Virus record (IMG/VR): IMGVR_UViG_3300034073_002379
Coordinates: 1-37,483 of that record
Length of the DNA: 37,483 nucleotides
Strand: one strand, 5' to 3'
Source: a virus
Of the stretch, positions 32,103-37,483 are shown piece after piece (positions within the stretch are counted from its first letter, which is position 1; every line of letters starts with the position of its first letter). The position numbers and the translations under genes were made by a program. Below the pieces are notes generated by a model. That model saw only the letters and a list, made by a program, of their open reading frames with translations, did no database searches and was not told where the DNA came from.

Positions 32103-32844
32103 TGGCTTGTTCCTCGGCGATTTCGTTGTCCAGGTGGGCGTTCAGTTCTTTCTTGTATTCCTCGCGGATTTCCGCTGCCCAGTCCGGCGGCAGTTTCTTG
32201 ATGGCATCAGCAAAAGCGATGCCCCATTGCCGAAGGTCGTTGCTTGACCGTTTCGACCGCAGGCCCTTTTGCAGCGTCTCGAAAAGATCGCGGCTGTTGG
32301 CTTTCGTGCCCGAATTGGCAGGCGCTTCCTTGGCTGGCTCGTCAGCTTCCTCGGCCTCTGGCTCGGCGTGAAGGTCGCCCTTGTGCCACAGGTCCAGCGC
32401 TGCGCCGAAACGCATGGCGGCATTGCGCAGCGCGTCACCGATAGCCTCTTTGACAGCATTGCCGCCTGTCTTGCCATCAGCGTCACCGTATCCGTTGCGG
32501 GTCACGCCGCACACGGTCAGCCTGATCCACAACCCGCCATTGCGGTCCATCAGGGGCAGGCCATCAGACGACACAGCAAAGGGCTCCCATGTCCAAGCCG
32601 GATCGCAATCAAGCAGGCGGTCTGTCAGGGCAGCGTGGCCCACATAGTCAAGATGAACCGCATTTTTGTGATGCGTGCCGCCGCATACGTCGCAGTTCCA
32701 GACGACTTTGCTACGGTCAGATTTGCGTTCATCGATCTGCGCCCGGCTTTCCTTGGGCAGCTTGGAAATTTGATGCGGCGGGAAAGGTTCACGCAATAGC
32801 GCAAGGCCCGTAGCCTTCTCAGGCGGTTTTGTTTCTTTGCTCAT
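32095..32844 (-). CDS. Rad52-like single-strand annealing protein
   Basis: I place the start at ATG 32844, preceded by AAGGAGG, giving 249 residues. The segment HLDYVGHAALTDRLL, DPAWTWEPF and GNAVKEAIGDALRNAAMRFG (residues about 128-150) follows the Rad52/Sak layout, with the conserved glycine and arginine before the helix end. A possible zinc site, C51/C54 and H58/H64, sits in front. These proteins coat and anneal DNA strands. It leads the leftward operon and is divergent from the 32964 regulator. The C-terminal 80 residues are acidic and helical. Confidence 0.7.
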   Translation of the reverse strand: MSKETKPPEKATGLALLREPFPPHQISKLPKESRAQIDERKSDRSKVVWNCDVCGGTHHKNAVHLDYVGHAALTDRLLDCDPAWTWEPFAVSSDGLPLMDRNGGLWIRLTVCGVTRNGYGDADGKTGGNAVKEAIGDALRNAAMRFGAALDLWHKGDLHAEPEAEEADEPAKEAPANSGTKANSRDLFETLQKGLRSKRSSNDLRQWGIAFADAIKKLPPDWAAEIREEYKKELNAHLDNEIAEEQANG

Positions 32845-32887
32845 GTAGTGCCTCCTTGGTGTGCCTATACGTTGCCACGCCCCGCCC

Positions 32888-32934
32888 ATTCGCGCAACCA
32901 AAATATTCGCGCGGCTGAAAGAAATCCGTTGACG
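32888..32934. promoter_or_regulatory. Divergent control region with direct repeats
   Basis: ATTCGCGC occurs at 32888-32895 and again at 32905-32912, 17 bases apart, in the space between the leftward recombination operon and ATG 32964. A TTGACG -35-like box lies at 32929-32934, 35 bases before the 32964 start, but no good -10 is seen. The repeat core TTCGCGC also appears (as GCGCGAA) at 29808-29814. Confidence 0.4.
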
Positions 32935-32963
32935 CATGACCCGGCTTGCGGCATCCATACAGC

Positions 32964-33170
32964 ATGGCAAAGAAAACCACACCGCTGGCCATATGGCTAA
33001 AGCAACAAGGCAAGGGCGCGCAAGCTCGCTTGTCCGAGGCGACCGGGCTTTCGCCGGGTCACATCTGCAACCTGAAAAAAGGCGCGGGCATGACGACCGA
33101 TACCGCGCGAACGCTGGCGAAGGTCACGGGCATTCGTGCGGCGGTTCTGATGGGATTGGAGAACGCATAA
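32964..33170 (+). CDS. Cro-like helix-turn-helix regulator
   Basis: The 68-residue product from ATG 32964 (GCATGGCAAAG start context as in the gene at 27307) carries AQARLSEATGLSPGHICNLKKGAG, a canonical helix-turn-helix, then TTDTARTLAKVTGIRAAVLMGL. The C-terminal end resembles the protein at 29840. It is the first gene of the early rightward operon and probably represses its own and the recombination promoters. No RBS is seen, in line with leaderless translation. A longer start at 32946 is rejected. Confidence 0.75.
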   Translation: MAKKTTPLAIWLKQQGKGAQARLSEATGLSPGHICNLKKGAGMTTDTARTLAKVTGIRAAVLMGLENA

Positions 33171-33331
33171 TGCCACCCGAATTTTTTATGGTCATGGTGA
33201 TGCTCTGCTTTACGCTAATGCCAATCGCCGGAATAATCATCTCGTCTGAGATGACCCTTAGGGATGCCGACAAGCAAATTGCTCGCATTCATGCCCGCAT
33301 GAAAGAAGAAGCGAAGCCCCCAAATGACTGA
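33170..33331 (+). CDS. Small membrane protein, unknown function
   Basis: ATG 33170 overlaps the preceding TAA (TAATG). The 53-residue product begins with a hydrophobic, Met-rich helix (FFMVMVMLCFTLMPIAGIII), then a charged helix (RDADKQIARIHARMKEEA). It resembles small phage membrane proteins with an N-terminal anchor and a cytoplasmic coil. It overlaps the next start by eight bases. Confidence 0.6.
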   Translation: MPPEFFMVMVMLCFTLMPIAGIIISSEMTLRDADKQIARIHARMKEEAKPPND

Positions 33332-33674
33332 CCAGCTTTCCCTCTTAGATTATCAACCCGTCCCCAAGGCCAGACGCGACGGCCCAGCCACACAGAAGCG
33401 CGCTGCACGCCGGGCCGCTGCTTGGACAAGCCCACAGTGTGACACCATTTTGCAAGCAATTTGCGCTGCCCCTGACGGCCTTATCCGTGCCCAGATCATA
33501 GACCGCACCGGTATCAAGGAATCGTCCGCCTGCGCCCGCCTTCGTGACATGGTGGACGGCGAAATCCTGGTTGTCCGTGGCGAGCGCCTTGGACCCTACG
33601 GAACTGAACAGCAAGTGTATCACGCGACCGAGAAGGGCAAGGCTCGGGCGGAAGTGTTGGGGTGGCATCCATGA
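33324..33674 (+). CDS. Winged-helix-like DNA-binding protein
   Basis: A 116-residue basic protein. Residues 40-110 (DTILQAICAAPDGLIRAQIIDRTGIKESSACARLRDMVDGE, then beta strands) follow the layout of a winged helix: helix, turn, recognition helix with Ser/Arg, then a hairpin wing ending in YHATEKGKARAEV. The N-terminus is basic and flexible. It may be an early transcription factor or a nucleoid-type protein. Confidence 0.6.
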   Translation: MTDQLSLLDYQPVPKARRDGPATQKRAARRAAAWTSPQCDTILQAICAAPDGLIRAQIIDRTGIKESSACARLRDMVDGEILVVRGERLGPYGTEQQVYHATEKGKARAEVLGWHP

Positions 33675-33838
33675 CCCGCCGTAAGCAAATCCCACCCCGC
33701 ACCCTCCCATACCTCCAGCGCGTTTTAGAAAACCCTCCGCCAAACGTCTGGCGCACACTGAAAGCCCCTAGCAACTTGCCGTTCGCGGTTGCTGCGCTGG
33801 AATCGTATGTGAATGGGCTGGACAAAACGACAAAGTAA
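33671..33838 (+). CDS. Hypothetical 55-residue protein
   Basis: ATG 33671 overlaps the previous stop (ATGA). The 55-residue product begins with a basic, Pro-rich region (TRRKQIPPRTLPYLQRVL) and ends with a hydrophobic, Ala-rich segment. Nothing in it identifies a function; codon fit and the overlap pattern support it. Confidence 0.55.
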   Translation: MTRRKQIPPRTLPYLQRVLENPPPNVWRTLKAPSNLPFAVAALESYVNGLDKTTK

Positions 33839-33852
33839 CGTCACAAATGTTT

Positions 33853-33882
33853 GAGGCGGCCCGCTGACAACGGAACCGCCTC
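33853..33882 (+). repeat. Hairpin in a 77-base gap
   Basis: GAGGCGG (33853-33859) pairs perfectly with CCGCCTC (33876-33882), with a CCG/CGG inner pair. There is no T run after it, so it is not a classic terminator. The gap 33839-33915 holds only this and a GGAG ribosome-binding site for 33916; an RNA processing or attenuation role is possible. Confidence 0.35.
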
Positions 33883-33915
33883 CACACAATCGCTAAACTG
33901 TTCAGGAGCGCGACT

Positions 33916-34146
33916 ATGTCTAACGATGATTTACCCTCCAATTTGCCCGCAATCAAGCCCTCGATTGCGGACCAGTACGAGGAACGCCGTGCAATTCTAA
34001 AGGCGCGGTATGAGGCTGAGCAAGCGCTTCCCGATGAAGTTAAACGGCTTTTGGACGGGATGCGTTGGCGCCTTCTGTCTGGAGGTCGCGGTTCGGATTA
34101 TACCGAACTGAAGCGCCTTGCCCTCGAAATTTGGGGCGGCAAGTGA
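33916..34146 (+). CDS. Hypothetical 76-residue protein before the helicase
   Basis: ATG 33916 is preceded by GGAG. The product is acidic at the N-terminus (SNDDLPSNLPAIKPS) and helical thereafter (YEERRAILKARYEAEQALPDE). It overlaps the helicase start (GTGA), so it may be a helicase partner, but nothing more can be said. Confidence 0.55.
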   Translation: MSNDDLPSNLPAIKPSIADQYEERRAILKARYEAEQALPDEVKRLLDGMRWRLLSGGRGSDYTELKRLALEIWGGK

Positions 34147-35534
34147 CTTTGGCACCGCATTCACAATCCGCCGAGTATGGCGTTCTCGGAAGCCTGTTGT
34201 TTGAAGGCTCGATTTACTGGCGCCTTGAAGACATTTTGACGCCGGAAGATTTTTTCACCCCTGTTCATGGCGACGTGTTTGCTGCTGTGCGGGATATGAA
34301 CCGCGACGGACGGGCCATCAACCCAACCAGTGTGGCGGATTACCTGAAAGCCAATGAGGTCTTTACCGCGACCGGCGGCGAGGCATGGCTTGAAACCCTG
34401 CTGGACTATGCCGGTTCCGCTTTTGAAGCGGCAGACCATGCCGGGATCATCGCCAAGGCGTCCCAGAAGCGCCGCCTGATGGCCGCTGGCCGTGATCTGG
34501 CTGCGCTGGCAGCGGAAGACGCTGACGCGGCTCTGGAAGCCCACGAGACGGCTTTGCAGGCCATCCGCGAGCGGCAGTCCAGTCACATGGCTATTGATAG
34601 CTGTGCGGACGGGGATGTGTTTACCGAGAACGACGCTGACAGCCTTCTGCTTTCCGGCTTTGCCCGGCTCGATACCGAGATTAGGGGCTTTGAGCGGGGG
34701 GCGTTGTCGATCATTGCAGCCCGGCCCGGCGTCGGCAAGACGGCGTTTTCGATTGCGATGGCGGCGAACATTGCCCGGAATGAGACGGTCGGCTTCCTGT
34801 CGCTGGATATGCAGGGGCGGGTCATTAAGCAACGCCTTGCCTGCTGCCTTTACTTTGCCAAGCCAGGATTTCACCGGACGCCGACAGTGGCGGACCTGAA
34901 GCAGCCCGGCGCGGTGCCGGAGCAGACTATGCAGGCTATGCGGGACATGCTGCGCGGCGACGTGGCCAAGCGCATCCTTGTGAACGATCGCGGCGGGCAG
35001 ACAACCCGCACGGTATCTGGACAGGTCAGGGCATGGCACCGGCATTGCCGGAAGATGGGCCTGCCGCCTTTGGGTGCCGTGTTCATTGACCACATTGCGA
35101 AAGTTGCCCCGGCGCAGAAGGCCGGAAGCCTTTACGAAAAGACCAGCTATGCCGCAAACGAGTTGCTGGACCTAGCCAAGCAAAACCCGCGCACGGCCAT
35201 CATTGCCCTGTGCCAGCTTAACCGTGACACCGAGAAGGCTACCCGGCGCCCGATGATTTCGGACCTGCGGGACAGCGGCAAGGTGGAGGAAGATGCTTCC
35301 CTTGTGCTGTTGCTGCACCGGGAAGACATGCGCTGGGCGTTGGCCGCTAAGACAGCCTCGACGGCTGACGAGAAGCACAAGGCGAACGCCGAGCTTCTGC
35401 GGGTCAAGGGCGATCTGGAAATCATTATTGGCAAGAACCGGAACGGTGAGCAGGGGGCGGTCACGCTCTGGCACAGCATGGCACACAATGCCGTGCGTGA
35501 TCTGCGCGCCCCGGCGATGGAGGAGGTAGGATGA
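34143..35534 (+). CDS. DnaB-type replicative helicase
   Basis: GTG 34143, overlapping the upstream stop, gives 463 residues; an in-frame ATG at 34065 lies within the previous gene. The N-terminal DnaB domain (AEYGVLGSLLFEGSIYWRLEDIL, residues about 10-100) and a RecA-like ATPase domain are both present. The Walker A is PGVGKT at 195-200 and Walker B is FIDH with D316. A conserved RDSGKVEEDASLVLLLHRED stretch and a KNRNGEQGAVTL end are typical. It unwinds DNA at the fork, 5'-3'. No separate loader is obvious; the initiator protein downstream may recruit it. Confidence 0.9.
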   Translation: MTLAPHSQSAEYGVLGSLLFEGSIYWRLEDILTPEDFFTPVHGDVFAAVRDMNRDGRAINPTSVADYLKANEVFTATGGEAWLETLLDYAGSAFEAADHAGIIAKASQKRRLMAAGRDLAALAAEDADAALEAHETALQAIRERQSSHMAIDSCADGDVFTENDADSLLLSGFARLDTEIRGFERGALSIIAARPGVGKTAFSIAMAANIARNETVGFLSLDMQGRVIKQRLACCLYFAKPGFHRTPTVADLKQPGAVPEQTMQAMRDMLRGDVAKRILVNDRGGQTTRTVSGQVRAWHRHCRKMGLPPLGAVFIDHIAKVAPAQKAGSLYEKTSYAANELLDLAKQNPRTAIIALCQLNRDTEKATRRPMISDLRDSGKVEEDASLVLLLHREDMRWALAAKTASTADEKHKANAELLRVKGDLEIIIGKNRNGEQGAVTLWHSMAHNAVRDLRAPAMEEVG

Positions 35535-35776
35535 ACGGTCTCGATTTATTGAAAACGGCATTGCGGGAAATGGAAACCGAAAGCTCTGACTGGAGCTTTT
35601 CGAGAGCCTGGACCCTGCTGTTGATTGGCGTGGCAGAATTGGACGTTTTGAGCGTCGATAAGGACAAGCTGGCCAGCGTCATTGCTTTCCTAACGGATGT
35701 CGAAGGCGGAAGCTCGGAAGATTATTACGAGGTTTGGCGGGACATAGTGGATCACGCAAAGGCGGGCGAGCTATGA
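35531..35776 (+). CDS. Hypothetical 81-residue protein
   Basis: ATG 35531 overlaps the helicase stop by ATGA. The product is helical and acidic, with Trp-rich first half (SSDWSFSRAWTLLLIGVAEL) and acidic second half. Position between helicase and initiator suggests a replication-linked role, possibly as a loader, but without a recognised domain. Confidence 0.6.
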   Translation: MNGLDLLKTALREMETESSDWSFSRAWTLLLIGVAELDVLSVDKDKLASVIAFLTDVEGGSSEDYYEVWRDIVDHAKAGEL

Positions 35777-36657
35777 GCCAAGCAAGGCTTTCAATCACAC
35801 CGGCTGACGCATGGTCAGACCAGCGCTTGACGCCCCTGCAATGCCGTCTGCTGGGCCTGATAGGTTCATATCTGGGCAAAGACCACCGGGCATGGCCTTC
35901 ACAATCGACGCTGGCGGCGCAGCTTGGCGTCAGCCGGAAGGCTGTCAACGAGGGCATCCGGGCGCTCGTTTCCTATGGGTACATCAAGGCAGAACGCCGC
36001 CGCCGGGACGATGGCGGGGAGACTTCAAGCGTCTATTTCGTGGTCATGGACCCTGTGGAAAGAGTGGGTATGGAGGGTTACACCCCCTGTAACTCCACGG
36101 TTACACCCCTGTCACCGCAGCGTGACACCCCCTGTAACCCTATGGAGGTTACACCCCCTGTAACCCCTAGAGGTTACACTAACGATACCATAGAACGACC
36201 CAATGAAGTTCATGCGGTTCAGGTGCTTGAAAACATTTGGCAGGCTTGGTCACCTGAAGGCCGGAAACGGTCGAAGGCAAAAGCGAAAATTGAGGCTCAG
36301 CTAACTTCCCTCGCCAAGCATCACCCCCTGCAAGCCATCGAGCGTGCGGCAATCGCCTTCGCTCGTGATGCCAAGCCAGAGTTCCACCCGGCGCTAGACC
36401 GCTGGCTGAAGGACGGCAAGTTTGAGAACTGGCAGGAGGCTGCGCCGATCGCGCAAACCGAGCTGACCACCGACGAATGGGCAAACGCTATGCGCCATTG
36501 GGTCGGCACTGACGAATGGCTGGCTGGGCATGTCTGCCCCGCCCCTGATCAACCCGGATGCACAGCGCCGGAAGCAATGCTGCGCCACGCTGCAAAACTG
36601 CGGCCCGAACTGGCCGAGAACATCAACCGCAACATCGAACAAAGGAAAGTTGCATGA
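35773..36657 (+). CDS. Lambda-O-like replication initiator
   Basis: ATG 35773, four bases overlapping the previous stop, gives 294 residues. The N-terminal 100 residues are a winged helix-turn-helix: LTPLQCRLLGLIGSYLGKD, then SQSTLAAQLGVSRKAVNEGI and a beta hairpin. A central linker of about 35 residues (102-137) is encoded by the iterons. The C-terminal domain has a helical AIERAAIAFARDAKPEF and a LDRWLKDGKFENWQ motif seen in initiator/helicase-loading proteins of phages. It should bind the iterons in its own gene and recruit the helicase encoded just upstream. A four-base ATGA joins it to the DnaA-like gene. Confidence 0.75.
   Translation: MSQARLSITPADAWSDQRLTPLQCRLLGLIGSYLGKDHRAWPSQSTLAAQLGVSRKAVNEGIRALVSYGYIKAERRRRDDGGETSSVYFVVMDPVERVGMEGYTPCNSTVTPLSPQRDTPCNPMEVTPPVTPRGYTNDTIERPNEVHAVQVLENIWQAWSPEGRKRSKAKAKIEAQLTSLAKHHPLQAIERAAIAFARDAKPEFHPALDRWLKDGKFENWQEAAPIAQTELTTDEWANAMRHWVGTDEWLAGHVCPAPDQPGCTAPEAMLRHAAKLRPELAENINRNIEQRKVA
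36076..36179. repeat. Iteron array, probable replication origin
   Basis: Units built on GTTACA-N5-TGTAAC (inverted repeat arms of six bases) occur at 36076-36093, 36099-36115 (one base shorter, TGTCAC end), 36121-36138 (left arm GTGACA), 36147-36164 and a half unit at 36172-36179. Start spacings are 23, 22, 26 and 25 bases. The units fall in different reading frames of the overlapping initiator gene, so the DNA, not the protein, is conserved. A somewhat AT-rich stretch follows to about 36240. Confidence 0.75.
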
Positions 36658-37028
36658 ATACCGAAGGGCTGACGACACTAGGACCACCCGCCGAAGCGCA
36701 CATCCAATGCGTGATGCAAGAATATGGCCTGACCCGCCAAGAACTGACCGGCGCCACGAAACTGCACAAGGTCATGCCTGCCCGGCGCGATCTGTTCATC
36801 CGCCTCCTCTGCACCCCTTGCAAATGGGTCTACGGCGTCCCTCAGTACCGCTCTCTCCCCCAAGTAGGCCGCATCGTGGGAGGCCGTGACCACACCACAG
36901 CGCTTTACGGCATCAGGGCTTACGCGGTGGAGTTCCTAGACCTGCCTTGGAAATCCAGCGTGGCCGAGATTCGCGTTGCTTACATTGCCAAATCCCAGCA
37001 AGCTGAAGGCATGGAGATTGCAGCGTGA
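36654..37028 (+). CDS. Stand-alone DnaA domain IV-like DNA-binding protein
   Basis: ATG 36654 overlaps the initiator stop. The 124-residue product lacks the ATPase domain of DnaA but carries the DnaA domain IV pattern. There is a helix GLTRQELTGATK near residue 25, then MPARRDLFIRLL, then YRSLPQVGRIVGGRDHTTALYG with GGRDHTTAL at residues 76-84, the DnaA-box recognition signature. It may bind DnaA boxes in the phage or host origin. A C-terminal extension of 30 residues is extra. It overlaps the next gene by GTGA. Confidence 0.85.
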   Translation: MNTEGLTTLGPPAEAHIQCVMQEYGLTRQELTGATKLHKVMPARRDLFIRLLCTPCKWVYGVPQYRSLPQVGRIVGGRDHTTALYGIRAYAVEFLDLPWKSSVAEIRVAYIAKSQQAEGMEIAA

Positions 37029-37225
37029 GCCGCAGCTACCCCATGCAAACCCCGGCAGACGCCCGTGCTGAACGCCACGCGAGAACCTTCATGGCCTCAC
37101 AGCTTCCCCCTATTGACCCCCGCGTCAAAGAACTGGCCTCCCAAGGCTACAACGCGCTCCAGATTGCCAGCTTGCTGCGCCTGCCGGCCATTGACGTTCG
37201 CCTGATGCTGGCGGTGAAGCGATGA
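37025..37225 (+). CDS. Hypothetical 66-residue protein
   Basis: GTG 37025 overlaps the preceding stop. The N-terminus is polar (YPMQTPADARAERHARTF), and the last 35 residues look like a small helix-turn-helix (VKELASQGYNALQIASLLRL, then VRLMLAVKR). A DNA-binding role is possible but only weakly supported. Confidence 0.5.
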   Translation: MSRSYPMQTPADARAERHARTFMASQLPPIDPRVKELASQGYNALQIASLLRLPAIDVRLMLAVKR

Positions 37226-37401
37226 GGCCAGTGTCATTCCGCTGCTCGTGGAACATCCACAAGTTCACCGAAGTGGACGATTGCGGCCGCGTGTTTTGTG
37301 AGCGATGCGGAGAACGCAAGCGCGTCAGGTTCGCCCAGATCGCAGACCCAGCCCTAGCCGGCCGCCAGCTCACCCGTCCCAAAACCAAGGGCCAGCGATG
37401 A
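37222..37401 (+). CDS. Small zinc-ribbon-like protein
   Basis: ATG 37222 overlaps the previous stop. The 59-residue product has Cys at residues 8, 21, 26 and 29 with a His at 13, a FRCSW ... CGRVFCERCGERKRV arrangement like a small zinc ribbon, followed by a basic end. It may bind nucleic acid. It overlaps the next start by ATGA. Confidence 0.6.
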   Translation: MRPVSFRCSWNIHKFTEVDDCGRVFCERCGERKRVRFAQIADPALAGRQLTRPKTKGQR

Positions 37402-37483
37402 AGAAACGCACAGAGCGGGAGCAACTGGAAGCCGAGCTGATCCGCATAGACCGCACCTTGGCACTCGACCGCAAGCACCTAGT
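37398..37483 (+). CDS. Partial hypothetical protein
   Basis: An open frame from ATG 37398 (overlapping the previous stop by four bases) runs off the window after 28 residues. The visible part is charged and helical (KKRTEREQLEAELIRIDRTL), which looks like a coiled coil. Nothing more can be said. Confidence 0.5.
   Translation, partial: MKKRTEREQLEAELIRIDRTLALDRKHL

Noticed and set aside
36076-36179. CRISPR-like repeats
   Set aside because: Spacers of 4-9 bases and palindromic units inside a coding gene fit iterons, not a CRISPR array.
1-37483. tRNA genes, integrase, terminase or portal genes
   Set aside because: No cloverleaf-like sequence was noticed and no frame shows these proteins; they may lie outside the window.

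Overview
The window is almost certainly a piece of a podovirus-like tailed phage (or prophage) genome. It is GC-rich and about 37 kb of tightly packed genes, most of them joined by ATGA, TGATG, GTGA or TAATG stop/start overlaps. The virion genes follow the order Bbp19-like, scaffold, major capsid, Bbp16-like cement, short tail adaptor, nozzle, internal virion proteins. That order and those families resemble short-tailed phages of the Bordetella BPP-1 / epsilon15 kind combined with T7-type ejection proteins. TTGACG-type -35 boxes and the composition fit an alphaproteobacterial host, but this is a weak inference. No integrase, terminase or portal gene is inside the window, so lifestyle and genome ends cannot be read from it.

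Region 1 (1-26283, rightward) is the late region. It holds head genes (1-2499), a strong hairpin terminator just after the capsid genes (2508-2551), the neck and nozzle (2569-5696), and internal/ejection proteins ending in a 3355-residue polyvalent protein (5698-18133). Next comes an unusual cassette of two small proteins, a four-helix membrane coiled-coil protein and a lidless Hsp70 (18189-21932). Lysis follows (endolysin with a membrane tail and an overlapping spanin pair, 21929-23599), then a one-helix membrane protein, a tailspike with a pectate-lyase-type beta-helix (24037-26070) and a zinc-ribbon protein.

Region 2 (26261-33170) is a regulatory and accessory region built from three divergent pairs, each a short DNA-binding protein on the + strand facing a leftward unit: 27307 against a membrane protein with a 190-nt hairpin-rich leader; 29840 against a ten-gene run of tiny ORFs; 32964 against a recombination operon (Rad52-like annealing protein, coiled-coil protein, NinB, a Cys-rich protein and an HNH endonuclease).

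Region 3 (32964-37483, rightward) is early and replication. After small regulators come a DnaB-type helicase, a lambda-O-like initiator whose gene carries four-and-a-half GTTACA-N5-TGTAAC iterons (probable origin), and a stand-alone DnaA domain-IV-like protein, then small zinc-type proteins running off the window.

The likely flow is: regulators at the three switches set expression, the iteron/initiator/helicase set replicates the DNA, the leftward operon recombines it, and the long late operon builds and releases virions. The Hsp70 cassette, the iteron origin and the structured leader/palindromic switch at 27045-27299 are the most interesting parts.
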